This document shows, piece after piece, positions 43,540-53,000 of a stretch of 64,000 bases of DNA (its first letter is position 1; each line of letters starts with the position of its first letter). The translations under genes and the position numbers were made by a program. The notes under the pieces are model-generated. The model was not told where the DNA came from, searched no databases, and was given only the letters and a program-made list of their open reading frames with translations. Source of the DNA: an uncultured Bacteroidota bacterium (lineage in GTDB: Bacteria; Bacteroidota; Bacteroidia; Flavobacteriales; Flavobacteriaceae); assembly GCA_902598525.1 (NCBI GenBank), contig CACKBZ010000001.1, positions 62,001 to 126,000 of the forward strand, in the 5' to 3' direction.

Positions 43540-44820
43540 ATGGCTGAGGTTATAAATATGCCAAGACTTAGCGATACTATGGAAGAGGGTACTCTTGCAA
43601 AATGGTTTAAAAAAGTTGGTGACGATGTTAAAGAGGGAGAGATTTTAGCAGAAATTGAGACAGACAAGGCTACAATGGAATTTGAATCATTTCATGATGG
43701 AGTTCTTCTTCATATAGGAATAGATGAAGGCTCTACAGCTCCTGTAGACAGTATAATTGCTGTAATAGGTTCAAAAGGAGAAGATATATCCTCATTAATT
43801 AAAGGCGATTCTATACCAGAGGTTAAGGAGGAGCCAAAAGTAGAAGTTAAGGAGGAGCCAAAAGTAGAAGTTAAGGAGGAGCCAAAAGTAGAAGTTAAGG
43901 AGGAGCCAAAATTAGAAGTTAAGGAGGAGCCTAAGCCAACAACTCAAGTTCAAACAAAATCTGAATCAAATGAAAGAATACTTATTTCACCATTAGCAAA
44001 AAAACTTGCATCTGAAAAGGGAATAGATACTTCATTAATTAAAGGAACTGGTGATAATGGAAGAATTATTAAGAGAGATATAGATTCATATAAACCATCT
44101 AATTACGGTCATTTTACTCAACCAAAGCCACATGTTAAAGAGTCATCATATGAGATTCCTAACAATACAATGAGAAAAGCTATTGCAAAGAGATTATCTG
44201 ACTCAAAATTTTCTGCACCTCATTATTATTTAAACATTGAGATGGAAATGGATAATATGATATCATTTAGGCAACAATTTATAAATACTCAAAATATAAA
44301 AATTTCATTTAACGATATAATAGCTAAGGCCGTTGCACTTTCTCTTGCTAAGCACCCAAAAGTTAATTCTAGATGGTATGATGACAAAATCTTATTCAAT
44401 GAACATATTCATCTTGGTGTTGCTGTTGCTGTTGAGGATGGCCTAGTAGTCCCTGTTGTTAAGTTTGCAAACTCTAAAGATCTTCCTGAGATTAATTTGG
44501 AAATAAAAGATTTTGCAGAAAGAGCAAAAAATAAAAAGTTAAATCCCTCAGAAATTGAAGGAAGTACATTTACTATATCTAATCTTGGTATGTTTGGTAT
44601 AGAAAGTTTTACATCGATAATTAATCAACCTAATTCTGCGATACTTTCCATTGGTGCAATAATTCAAAAACCAATAGTTAAAAATTCAGAGATAGTTGTT
44701 GGAAATACTATGAAACTAACATTAGCATGTGATCATAGAACAGTTGATGGTGCTACAGGTTCTTTGTTTCTTAAGACTTTGAAAGATTACATTGAAAATC
44801 CAGTATCAATTTTAATTTAA
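43540..44820 (+). CDS. pdhC: Pyruvate dehydrogenase E2, dihydrolipoamide acetyltransferase
   Basis: 426 residues. One lipoyl domain (1-78; lipoyl Lys43 in ETDKATMEF) is followed by a linker with five VKEEPKVE-type repeats (95-134), a subunit-binding domain (ISPLAKKLASEKGID), and the acetyltransferase core with catalytic His in CDHRTVDG. Many flavobacterial E2 proteins have two lipoyl domains and are longer; this copy has one. It starts 1 nt after pdhA, and the SDR gene begins on its last base. Confidence 0.95.
   Translation: MAEVINMPRLSDTMEEGTLAKWFKKVGDDVKEGEILAEIETDKATMEFESFHDGVLLHIGIDEGSTAPVDSIIAVIGSKGEDISSLIKGDSIPEVKEEPKVEVKEEPKVEVKEEPKVEVKEEPKLEVKEEPKPTTQVQTKSESNERILISPLAKKLASEKGIDTSLIKGTGDNGRIIKRDIDSYKPSNYGHFTQPKPHVKESSYEIPNNTMRKAIAKRLSDSKFSAPHYYLNIEMEMDNMISFRQQFINTQNIKISFNDIIAKAVALSLAKHPKVNSRWYDDKILFNEHIHLGVAVAVEDGLVVPVVKFANSKDLPEINLEIKDFAERAKNKKLNPSEIEGSTFTISNLGMFGIESFTSIINQPNSAILSIGAIIQKPIVKNSEIVVGNTMKLTLACDHRTVDGATGSLFLKTLKDYIENPVSILI
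43822..43941 (+). repeat. Tandem 24-bp minisatellite in the E2 linker
   Basis: Five 24-bp units encode VKEEPKVE x3, VKEEPKLE and VKEEPKPT. The first three are identical at the nucleotide level; the fourth differs by one base (GTA to TTA) and the fifth is degenerate at its end. In-frame length variation by slippage would be tolerated. Confidence 0.9.
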
Positions 44821-45491
44821 TGAAGACGATACTCGTATCCGGAACAAGCTCTGGTATAGGCTATGAAATTTGTATTCAAGCTCTTAAGCTTGAATATAAA
44901 GTTATATCTGTATCAAGAAATTCTAAGCCTCTGGAAAATATTCAGGGGATTGATTGTTATTCAGTTGATATAACAGATAATGATCAATTAAATGAATTAG
45001 TTGAAGATTTGAAAAGTAAAAACATTAGAATTGATTTTTTAATCAATAATGCGGGTCATCTAAAAAACGAAACTTTTGATAAAACTTCATATGAATCTTT
45101 CAAGCAAACTTACGATGTAAATGTTTTTGGTTTGGCTCAGATGACAAGATTACTATTACCAATAATTAATAATTCAGGTCATGTTATTAACATAAGTAGT
45201 ATTGGAGGCGTAAATGGTTCAAAAAAATTTCCAGGTCTATCTGTATACTCAAGTAGCAAAGCTGCAGTTATTGCTTTAACTGAAGTATTAGCAGAAGAAT
45301 TTCCAAATGGCCCTTCTTTTAATGTTCTTGCTCTAGGTGCAGTTCAAACAAAGATGCTTAAAGCGGCTTTTCCTGAATATGTTGCACAAACAAATCCTAG
45401 TGAAATGGCAAGTTATATATTGGATTTTGCTTTAAATGGTGGAAAATTATTTAATGGAAAACTAATATCTGTTTCAAACTCAACCCCCTAA
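44820..45491 (+). CDS. Short-chain dehydrogenase/reductase
   Basis: 223 residues with the classical SDR order: the cofactor motif SGTSSGIG at the N-terminus, the NNAG-like LINNAGH near residue 75, the catalytic Ser in INISSIGG and the YxxxK motif YSSSKAA. The acidic or basic residue that sets NAD or NADP preference is not clear (SVSRNSK suggests NADP). Substrate unknown. It overlaps the E2 gene by one base (TAATG) and its 3' end overlaps mlaF by 12 nt. Confidence 0.85.
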   Translation: MKTILVSGTSSGIGYEICIQALKLEYKVISVSRNSKPLENIQGIDCYSVDITDNDQLNELVEDLKSKNIRIDFLINNAGHLKNETFDKTSYESFKQTYDVNVFGLAQMTRLLLPIINNSGHVINISSIGGVNGSKKFPGLSVYSSSKAAVIALTEVLAEEFPNGPSFNVLALGAVQTKMLKAAFPEYVAQTNPSEMASYILDFALNGGKLFNGKLISVSNSTP

Positions 45492-46235
45492 CTTTCCAAC
45501 TTTTCTTAGTAACTCAGATGAGTAGACAAAGTCGTTAACTAGTTTGTTATTGGTTTTTAGAATTTGTTTATTATTTCCTTCCCAGACTTTTTCTCCTTGA
45601 ACTAAAAAAATAATTTTATCCCCAATCTCCATAACTGAATTCATATCATGGGTATTTATGATAGTTGTAATATTGTACTCGATTGTTATCTCTTGAATTA
45701 ACTTGTCAATTATTATAGCTGTCTTTGGATCAAGTCCGGAATTGGGCTCGTCACAAAAAAGATACTTTGGATTTAAAACAATAGCTCTTGCTATTGCAAC
45801 TCTTTTTTTCATTCCACCAGATATTTCAGAAGGATATTTATTATCAGCATCTTTTAAGTCAACTCTATTAATTACCTCTTGAGCTCTAATCAACATCTCT
45901 TCATCAGTTGTATTTGAAAACATCTTCATTGGAAAAATAATATTCTCTAACACCGTCATAGAATCAAATAAAGCACTTCCTTGGAAAACAGTTCCAACTT
46001 CTTTCCTTAAATTAGCTACTGCTGATATATTCTCTTTATCAAATTTTTCATTATCAAAATAAATATTTCCTCTGTCAACCTCAAGGAGTCCTAGGAGACA
46101 CTTCATTAAAACAGTTTTTCCTGAGCCACTCTGACCAATTATTAGATTAGTTTTTCCCTTATCAAAAACAGTTGAAATTTCTTTTAAGATTTCAATACCA
46201 TCAAATGATTTTGATATTTCTTCTACTTTAATCAT
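45480..46235 (-). CDS. mlaF: MlaF-type ABC transporter ATP-binding protein
   Basis: 251 residues. Walker A GQSGSGKT, the Q-loop, the signature ISGGMKKRVAIARAI and Walker B YLFCDEPNSGLDP are in order. The MKKR after the signature is typical of MCE-family ATPases. It powers phospholipid movement between membranes with MlaE. It starts on the last base of mlaE. An MCE-domain MlaD gene is not adjacent, so the complex must be completed from elsewhere. Confidence 0.92.
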   Translation of the reverse strand: MIKVEEISKSFDGIEILKEISTVFDKGKTNLIIGQSGSGKTVLMKCLLGLLEVDRGNIYFDNEKFDKENISAVANLRKEVGTVFQGSALFDSMTVLENIIFPMKMFSNTTDEEMLIRAQEVINRVDLKDADNKYPSEISGGMKKRVAIARAIVLNPKYLFCDEPNSGLDPKTAIIIDKLIQEITIEYNITTIINTHDMNSVMEIGDKIIFLVQGEKVWEGNNKQILKTNNKLVNDFVYSSELLRKVGKLGG

Positions 46236-46972
46236 TAGGCTAATAAAAGTTGAGTTACAACAAAGTTAATTATGATAATTACGATACTTGTCCAAACAAA
46301 AGATATATTACTTGCTTTACCTACTTCCAGTGCACCACCTTTCATAAAGAATCCATGATAAGATGGAATTGTAGCTAAAATAAATGCAAATAATGTTGTC
46401 TTTATATATGCATATATTACATGAAACACTTTAAAATCTAATTGAATTCCTTGAATAAAATCAAAACTTGTAGAAAATCCTGCGTAAACACTGGCCACGT
46501 AACCACCTAATATTCCAAGAAACATGGCTAAAGTAATTAAAAATGGATATAACATTAAAGAAATTATTTTAGGGAAAATTAGATAATTAAATGAATTAAC
46601 TCCCATTACCTCCAGAGCATCTATTTGTTCAGTAACTCTCATAGTTCCAATGCTAGATGTAATAAAAGATCCAACCTTTCCTGCCATAATTATAGAAATT
46701 AGAGTTGGAGCAAACTCTAAAATTACTGATTGTCTTGTTGCAAACCCAATTAGATTTCCAGGTAGAAAAGGACTCTCGATATTAAGGGCAGTCTGAATTG
46801 CAACAACGCCTCCCACTAGAAAAGACATGAAAGCTACAATCCAAATTGAGCCAATAATGAGATCATCAATCTCTTGAACAATTAATTTTTTTAAAACATT
46901 CCACTTAGTAAATTTTGTAAAGGTGTATTTAATCATTAAAAAATACCTACCTATATGAAAAAAAAGTTTCAT
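46235..46972 (-). CDS. mlaE: MlaE-type ABC transporter permease
   Basis: 245 residues with about five or six membrane helices. The MCE-permease motif IGTMRVTEQIDALEVMGV is clear, with GGVVAIQTALNI and FAPTLISIIMAGKVG before it. It is the membrane partner of the MlaF gene downstream and works in outer-membrane lipid asymmetry or retrograde phospholipid transport. It lies 5 nt after the KAS III-like gene. Confidence 0.93.
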   Translation of the reverse strand: MKLFFHIGRYFLMIKYTFTKFTKWNVLKKLIVQEIDDLIIGSIWIVAFMSFLVGGVVAIQTALNIESPFLPGNLIGFATRQSVILEFAPTLISIIMAGKVGSFITSSIGTMRVTEQIDALEVMGVNSFNYLIFPKIISLMLYPFLITLAMFLGILGGYVASVYAGFSTSFDFIQGIQLDFKVFHVIYAYIKTTLFAFILATIPSYHGFFMKGGALEVGKASNISFVWTSIVIIIINFVVTQLLLA

Positions 46973-46977
46973 TATGA

Positions 46978-48048
46978 TTAAATCTTATAGGTTATAGCAT
47001 TTATATTCATACCTGCTCCTACACTTGCAAACATTATTATATCTCCTTTATTTAAGACATGTCCTCCATAGTTGTTCCTTTTAACTATATCAAAAAGAGT
47101 TGGAATTGTAGCGACAGAACTGTTTCCAAATTCTTCTATGTTCATTGGAAGAACATTCTCCGGTGGAGTTGTTTTATAGAGTCTGTAAAATCTCTTAATA
47201 ATTGCTTCATCCATTTTTTTATTAGCTTGATGAATAAATATTTTTTTAAGGTCATCAATATTACATTTAGACTCATCAAAACATGATTTCATAGCTATTG
47301 GCACATTTGTAAGTGCAAATTCATATACTTTTCTACCCTGCATTTTGATAAACTTTTGATCTTCACTTCCTCTTAAGTCTTTATCATAAGATGAGCCATA
47401 GAAAATAAAATCATTTTCACCCTCATAGGTAAAAGTTGCAGATTTATGAGATAGTATACCCCCGTTATAAGAAGTGTCCTTTTCTAATATAGTAGCACCA
47501 GATCCATCTGCATATATCATTGAGTCTCTATCGTTTTCGTCTAGAATTCTTGAAAGTGTATCACAACCAATTATTAAACATTTACTTGCCATTCCAGAGT
47601 TGATAAAAGATTTAGCTTGAATCATTCCCTCTACCCAGCCTGGACAACCACAGATAATGTCATAGGCTACACAATTTGGATTTTTAATTTTAAGTTTTGC
47701 TTTAACTTTTGAAGCAATTGAAGGAAGTGTATCTACTTGTCCACTGTTACATGAAATGTCCCCTGCATTATGAGCGACAATAATGAAGTCTAATGTTTCC
47801 TGATCAATTTTTGAGTCAATAATTGCATTTCGTGCAGCATCTGTTGCTAAGTCAGAACAATTTAATTTATCAGAAGCGTATCTTCGCTCAGTTATACCAG
47901 TTATAGACTTAAACTTTTCGATTATTTCTGGATTTGAACTTTGAATATCACTACCATCTCTATCTAAGAATTTATTCTGAAGAAAATCTGAATTTTTCTT
48001 TGTGATATCTGGTGTGCAGCTTCCTGTACCAGTTATTCTGTAGTTCAT
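46978..48048 (-). CDS. 3-oxoacyl-ACP synthase III (FabH-like) family protein
   Basis: 356 residues of thiolase fold. The catalytic triad can be placed: Cys135 in GCPGW (with a second Cys at 133), His in FIHQANKKMDEAI and Asn in FGNSSVATIPT. The ICGCPGW context departs from the usual ACSG motif of housekeeping FabH, so it may use a different starter acyl group. A long N-terminal part with GITERRYA is typical of the family. It lies 18 nt after gcvP and leads into mlaE-mlaF. Confidence 0.88.
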   Translation of the reverse strand: MNYRITGTGSCTPDITKKNSDFLQNKFLDRDGSDIQSSNPEIIEKFKSITGITERRYASDKLNCSDLATDAARNAIIDSKIDQETLDFIIVAHNAGDISCNSGQVDTLPSIASKVKAKLKIKNPNCVAYDIICGCPGWVEGMIQAKSFINSGMASKCLIIGCDTLSRILDENDRDSMIYADGSGATILEKDTSYNGGILSHKSATFTYEGENDFIFYGSSYDKDLRGSEDQKFIKMQGRKVYEFALTNVPIAMKSCFDESKCNIDDLKKIFIHQANKKMDEAIIKRFYRLYKTTPPENVLPMNIEEFGNSSVATIPTLFDIVKRNNYGGHVLNKGDIIMFASVGAGMNINAITYKI

Positions 48049-48066
48049 TTTATAAAATTACTTAAA

Positions 48067-50895
48067 TTATTGATAAGTCTCTATAGGAGGGCAGCTACAA
48101 ATTAAATTCCTATCACCATAAGCTTCATCTACTCTTCTAACTGATGGCCAAAATTTATTTGTTTTTAAATAGCTTTTAGGGAATGAGGCATCCTCTCTAC
48201 TATAACTGTATGGCCAGTCAGTGGATGTCAACATCTTTAATGTATGGGGAGAATTCCTGAGCATTTCTCTTTTAGAGTCATCATCGGAAGTAATCTCAGT
48301 GTAAATTGAATTAAGAGCTTCACAGAATTTATCTAATTCATTTAAATTTTCACTTTCGGTTGGCTCAATCATCATTGTGCCTGGGACTGGAAACGAAACT
48401 GTTGGTGCATGAAATCCATAATCAATAAGTCTTTTAGCAATATCTACAACTTCAATATTATATTTTTTGAACTCTCTACAATCTATAATAAATTCATGTG
48501 CTGATCTACCATTTTCTCCACTGTAGAGTATTTTATAATTTTTTTCGAGTTTAGTTTTTAAATAGTTTGCATTTACAATTGCAATTTCAGTAGATTTTCT
48601 AATACCATCTTTCCCTAACATTCTTATATAGCCATATGATATTAGGCAAACAAGGGCTGATCCCCAGGGTGATGACGAAATTGCATCAAGTGAATTATCT
48701 CCGCCTGTTTTGATTAACGGATTGGATGGAAGGAATTCTTTAAGATGTTCTGCTACACAAATTGGTCCAACACCTGGTCCACCACCACCATGTGGAATTG
48801 AAAAAGTTTTATGCAAGTTTAAGTGACAAACATCTGCGCCAATTATTTTTGGACTAGTCAATCCAACCTGTGCGTTCATATTTGCTCCATCCATGTATAC
48901 TTGGCCACCATTTTGATGAATCAGGTTATTAATTGATTGAATCTCAGATTCAAACACTCCATGAGTAGATGGGTATGTAATCATCAATGCAGCAAGGTTA
49001 TCTTTATGGTAATTTACTTTAGCTTTTAAGTCATTAAAATCAATATTTCCTTTCTCATCAGTATTAATAACTACAACTTTTAATCCCGCCATAATTGCTG
49101 ATGCAGGATTAGTTCCATGTGCAGAAGAGGGGATCAGGCATATGTCTCGGTGATTATCACCCTTTTTTTCTAGATAAGATTTAATGACCATTAATCCACT
49201 ATACTCTCCTTGAGCACCAGAATTAGGTTGTAGTGAAGTTGCAGCAAAACCAGTAATCTCGGAGAGATAGCCTTCTAATCTACTAAGTACTTCATGATAC
49301 CCTTTAGCTTGATCAACAGGAACAAATGGATGTATGCTGTTCCACTCACTCCAACTTAATGGTATCATTTCTGAAGCTGAATTTAACTTCATAGTACAAG
49401 ATCCAAGTGAAATCATTGACTGAGTTAGAGACATATCCTTATTTTCCAGAGATTTTATATATCTCATTAATGAAGTTTCAGAGTGGTATAAACTGAAGAC
49501 AGGATGAGATAAAATGCTAGATTTTCTCTCATTTGTAACTTCAACATCTGTTGGAAATTCGTTGATAGTTGACACCTTTCTTGTAAAGTCTTCAAAAACT
49601 GAAATAATCTCTTTAAGATCTTTTAAATTTGTTTTTTCATTTACAGAGATTGATATTTCTCCATCTGAGAGATAGCAAAAATTAATTTTTTTTATGCAAG
49701 CCAATTCTTTTATTTTTTTTGAATCGCATAAGACTGTTACTGTATCATATAATTTAGAATATTTAATTTTAAGTCCAATTGATTCTAAATTTCTTTTTAG
49801 ATAAACAGCTTTAAGATGAATAGATTTTGAAATTTCTTTTAAGCCTTTTGGCCCGTGATAAACTGCATACATTCCAGCCATCACTGCAAGTAAAACTTGT
49901 GCAGTACAAATATTTGATGTTGCTCTGTCTCTTTTAATATGTTGCTCTCTAGTTTGAAGAGCCATTCTAAGAGAATAATCCCCATCTATATCCTTGGTTA
50001 CTCCAATAATTCTTCCTGGAATGTTTCTTTTATACTTTTCTTTGGTTGCAAAAAAAGCAGCATGAGGACCCCCATAACCAAGAGGTATTCCAAATCTTTG
50101 AGTTGTTCCAACAATAACATCAATTTTATCAGTTTCAGGAGGTTCAATTAAAACTATTGACATTAAATCAACAGCAATAATTACTTTAAGATTATCATTA
50201 TTTATAGATTCTAGAAAATTATCAATCTTCTCAAGTTTACCATCCTTTCCAGGATATTGAATAATACATCCAAAAAACTCATTTTCATTAATTTCATTTA
50301 TATTACCTATTACTAATTCAATATCGAGTGGGTTAGCTCTTGTTGAAAGAACAGCTAAGGTTTGTGGAAAAATATTTGAGTCAACATAAAATTTATTTTG
50401 ATTTGTTAATTTTTGTTCTCTTGATCTATTATTAAACATCATAATCATTGCTTCAGCAGCTGCAGTTCCTTCATCTAAAAGTGATGCATTAGCTATCTCC
50501 ATTTTGGTTATATCACAAATCATTGTTTGAAAGTTTAACAGAGCCTCTAGCCTCCCTTGAGCAATCTCTGGTTGATAGGGAGTGTAGGCGGTATACCAAC
50601 CTGGGTTCTCTAAAATATTTCTTTGAATTACTGAGGGTGTAAATGTGTCGTGATAACCAAGTCCAATATATGTTTTAAATTTCTGGTTTAAAGATGATAG
50701 TTTCTTTATCTCTTTTAAAAATTCCATTTCAGAAATACCATCTGGAATATTAAGATCATTTTTTAATCTAATCTTATCTGGAATAGTTTGCTCAAGAAGT
50801 TGTTCAACAGAATCAACACTAATTGTACTCAGAATTGTATTTAACTCAGAAGTATTTGGGCCTATATGTCTTCGAGTAAAATTTTCCTTAAACAT
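48067..50895 (-). CDS. gcvP: Glycine dehydrogenase (decarboxylating), P-protein
   Basis: 942 residues, the single-chain GcvP combining both halves that are split in some bacteria. The Schiff-base Lys is in HLNLHKTFSIPHGGGGPG; TRQQ-like GTTQRFGIPLGYGGPH and SAHGTNPASA are also present. It decarboxylates glycine and passes the aminomethyl group to GcvH, whose gene is not here. First gene of a unit followed by KAS III-like, mlaE and mlaF. Confidence 0.96.
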   Translation of the reverse strand: MFKENFTRRHIGPNTSELNTILSTISVDSVEQLLEQTIPDKIRLKNDLNIPDGISEMEFLKEIKKLSSLNQKFKTYIGLGYHDTFTPSVIQRNILENPGWYTAYTPYQPEIAQGRLEALLNFQTMICDITKMEIANASLLDEGTAAAEAMIMMFNNRSREQKLTNQNKFYVDSNIFPQTLAVLSTRANPLDIELVIGNINEINENEFFGCIIQYPGKDGKLEKIDNFLESINNDNLKVIIAVDLMSIVLIEPPETDKIDVIVGTTQRFGIPLGYGGPHAAFFATKEKYKRNIPGRIIGVTKDIDGDYSLRMALQTREQHIKRDRATSNICTAQVLLAVMAGMYAVYHGPKGLKEISKSIHLKAVYLKRNLESIGLKIKYSKLYDTVTVLCDSKKIKELACIKKINFCYLSDGEISISVNEKTNLKDLKEIISVFEDFTRKVSTINEFPTDVEVTNERKSSILSHPVFSLYHSETSLMRYIKSLENKDMSLTQSMISLGSCTMKLNSASEMIPLSWSEWNSIHPFVPVDQAKGYHEVLSRLEGYLSEITGFAATSLQPNSGAQGEYSGLMVIKSYLEKKGDNHRDICLIPSSAHGTNPASAIMAGLKVVVINTDEKGNIDFNDLKAKVNYHKDNLAALMITYPSTHGVFESEIQSINNLIHQNGGQVYMDGANMNAQVGLTSPKIIGADVCHLNLHKTFSIPHGGGGPGVGPICVAEHLKEFLPSNPLIKTGGDNSLDAISSSPWGSALVCLISYGYIRMLGKDGIRKSTEIAIVNANYLKTKLEKNYKILYSGENGRSAHEFIIDCREFKKYNIEVVDIAKRLIDYGFHAPTVSFPVPGTMMIEPTESENLNELDKFCEALNSIYTEITSDDDSKREMLRNSPHTLKMLTSTDWPYSYSREDASFPKSYLKTNKFWPSVRRVDEAYGDRNLICSCPPIETYQ

Positions 50896-50908
50896 TAAAT
50901 ATTTTTAG

Positions 50909-50916
50909 CAAAAATA
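50909..50916 (-). promoter_or_regulatory. Predicted -7 box of gcvP
   Basis: The minus strand reads TATTTTTG, ending 13 nt before the gcvP ATG, with a predicted leader of about 10 nt. No -33 TTG was seen. No glycine-riboswitch-like structure can be made in so short a leader. Confidence 0.45.
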
Positions 50917-50952
50917 TGTATTATTGAAATCTAAAATAATAATGTTCATTAA

Positions 50953-51297
50953 ATGTTAAAACTTTTTTTCTATATACTATTAGTTTTTCTTCAAACTCCT
51001 ATCATTCAAGATATTGATAAAGATCAGGTTATCGATTTAATCGATGAGAAAGTTTATATAATTGACGTTAGAACAGAAGAGGAATTTAGAAATGGTAAAA
51101 TAAAATCCTCATTTAATATTGACTTTCAAACGAGTGAGTTCATAGATAATTTAAAAAAGCTTGATAAAGAAAAACCCTACATTATATATTGCATGTCAGG
51201 TAATAGAAGTTTAAAGGCTAGTCATGTGATGAAGTCTTTAGGGTTTAAAATGATATATCATTACAAAAACGGATATAAGGATTGGGTTGAAGACTAG
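50953..51297 (+). CDS. Exported rhodanese-like protein
   Basis: 114 residues. An N-terminal hydrophobic stretch (about 3-17) looks like a signal peptide or anchor. The single rhodanese domain has YIIDVRTEEEFRNGKI and the active-site loop IYCMSGNRS with Cys80. Such proteins transfer sulfane sulfur or bind thiols; the acceptor is unknown. It stands between divergent gcvP and convergent purE, overlapping purE by 4 nt. Confidence 0.85.
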   Translation: MLKLFFYILLVFLQTPIIQDIDKDQVIDLIDEKVYIIDVRTEEEFRNGKIKSSFNIDFQTSEFIDNLKKLDKEKPYIIYCMSGNRSLKASHVMKSLGFKMIYHYKNGYKDWVED

Positions 51298-51785
51298 CTG
51301 TTTTTCTTTAAATCTTTACTGCTTTCAATGACCTTCTTTTCTAAATCTTTTTTATAAGCCTTAACTCTGTCTGCAACATTAGAATTAAAAGATCCAATTA
51401 TTTGAGCAGCCAGTATACCAGCATTTTTTGATCCGTTTAAAGCTACAGTTGCAACTGGAACTCCTCCGGGCATTTGAAGTATAGATAGAATTGAGTCCCA
51501 ACCATCAATTGAATTTCTTGACTTAATTGGAACTCCGATAACAGGCAGACTTGTAATTGAGGCTACCATACCAGGAAGATGGGCCGCTCCTCCTGCACCA
51601 GCAATAATAACTTTTATTCCTTTTTTTTCAGCATTAGAAGCATATTCTACCATTTTGTTTGGTGTTCTGTGAGCAGAAACAATATCATATTCTGTTTCTA
51701 TATCAAATGACTCGAGGATTTTAATAGCCTCATTCATTATATCAAAATCGGATTTACTTCCCATTATAATTGCTACTTGGCTCAT
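51294..51785 (-). CDS. purE: 5-(carboxyamino)imidazole ribonucleotide mutase
   Basis: 163 residues. MGSKSDFDIMN at the N-terminus, SAHRTPNKM and GAGGAAHLPGMVAS are the class I PurE motifs. It converts N5-CAIR, the PurK product, to CAIR in purine synthesis. It overlaps purK by 4 nt (TCAT on the plus strand) and ends in a Lys/Ser-rich tail overlapping the rhodanese gene. Confidence 0.96.
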   Translation of the reverse strand: MSQVAIIMGSKSDFDIMNEAIKILESFDIETEYDIVSAHRTPNKMVEYASNAEKKGIKVIIAGAGGAAHLPGMVASITSLPVIGVPIKSRNSIDGWDSILSILQMPGGVPVATVALNGSKNAGILAAQIIGSFNSNVADRVKAYKKDLEKKVIESSKDLKKNS

Positions 51786-52933
51786 TTTTTAGATGTAATA
51801 ATAATTGTTTCTTTAATTTCTTTTGCTAATTCTTTAGCTCTATCAATATTCTCATTAACTACGGTTACATGACCCATTTTTCTGTTGAATCTAGTTTCAA
51901 ATTTACCGTAAATATGTGGATTAACACCTTCAAGCCCAATAATTTGATCAAAATTTTTATAAATAACAGGACCTTTAGATCCTTTTTCACCTACCAAATT
52001 TACCATTACAGCAGTTTCAATAATCTTTGTACTTCCTAAAGGCATATCAAGAATTGATCTTAAAAGTTGTTCAAATTGACTTGTATACGATCCCTCTATT
52101 GAAAAATGATAACTATTATGTGGTCTTGGGGCAACCTCATTCACAAGAATCTCATCTTCAGAAGTTAAAAACATTTCAACAGCTAATATTCCTACAATTT
52201 TTAGTTTTTTTGCAACCGCTACAGCAAGCTGCTCTGCATTTGATTTAATCTCGAAATTAATTTTTGCAGGTGATAATATATACTCAACTTGATTAGAGTC
52301 ACTATTGAACTCCATTTCAACTACCGGGTAATTTATTAGTTCTCCGGATTTTCGAGATGCAACCATTACAGAAAGTTCCTTTTTTATTGAAATTAACTCC
52401 TCTACTATACAAGGACAATCATCTATTTTTTCTAAATCTTTATTATTAGAAATTTTATTGACTCCATATCCATCATATCCCATTCTTGATGCTTTCCAAA
52501 TAAAAGGAAATGAAATTTCACCTTTGCTTATATTATCCTTTAACTCACCTATCCCTTTTAAAATTTTATAGGATGAAGTTGGAATTTGATTATTACTATA
52601 GAACTGTTTCTGTCTAGATTTGTCTTGAATTATTTCAATAACTTTAGATTGAGGTAAAACCTCTAATCCGTTAGATTCAAGAAATTTTAATGCCTCAACA
52701 TTAACATTCTCTATTTCAATTGTTAATATATCAACCATCTTACCAAAATTGATAACTGTATCAAAGTCCATTAAGTCACCTTGAAAAAATCTTGAGCAAA
52801 GTTTACTTGATGGACATTTCTCACTGGAATCTAAGACATATACTTTAAGTCCCCATTTGTTAGCAACATCAAGAACCATTTTTCCTAACTGACCCCCTCC
52901 AAGTATTCCAATTATTCTATTTTCCTTAAACAT
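51782..52933 (-). CDS. purK: 5-(carboxyamino)imidazole ribonucleotide synthase
   Basis: 383 residues, an ATP-grasp ligase. GILGGGQLGKM at the N-terminus, FIWKASRMGYDGYG for ATP binding and NEVAPRPHNSYHF near the metal site are diagnostic. It carboxylates AIR using ATP and bicarbonate. First of the purKE pair. A -7 box 4 nt before the ATG predicts a leaderless mRNA. Confidence 0.96.
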   Translation of the reverse strand: MFKENRIIGILGGGQLGKMVLDVANKWGLKVYVLDSSEKCPSSKLCSRFFQGDLMDFDTVINFGKMVDILTIEIENVNVEALKFLESNGLEVLPQSKVIEIIQDKSRQKQFYSNNQIPTSSYKILKGIGELKDNISKGEISFPFIWKASRMGYDGYGVNKISNNKDLEKIDDCPCIVEELISIKKELSVMVASRKSGELINYPVVEMEFNSDSNQVEYILSPAKINFEIKSNAEQLAVAVAKKLKIVGILAVEMFLTSEDEILVNEVAPRPHNSYHFSIEGSYTSQFEQLLRSILDMPLGSTKIIETAVMVNLVGEKGSKGPVIYKNFDQIIGLEGVNPHIYGKFETRFNRKMGHVTVVNENIDRAKELAKEIKETIIITSKK

Positions 52934-52937
52934 ATTT

Positions 52938-52945
52938 CAAAAATA
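52938..52945 (-). promoter_or_regulatory. Predicted -7 box of purKE, leaderless
   Basis: The minus strand reads TATTTTTG, ending 4 nt before the purK ATG at 52933. A minus-strand TTG at 52962-52964 is 16 nt upstream. The predicted transcript begins at or just before the start codon. Confidence 0.45.
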
Positions 52946-52987
52946 AGCATTCATTTAATCACAATAAAGAATCCCAAACATTTTAAA

Positions 52988-52995
52988 TATCTTTG
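52988..52995 (+). promoter_or_regulatory. Predicted -7 box of adk, leaderless
   Basis: TATCTTTG fits TAnnTTTG and ends 5 nt before the adk ATG at 53001, predicting a leader of 0-2 nt. It mirrors the purK promoter on the other side of the 67-bp divergent gap. Confidence 0.45.
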
Positions 52996-53000
52996 TCCTT

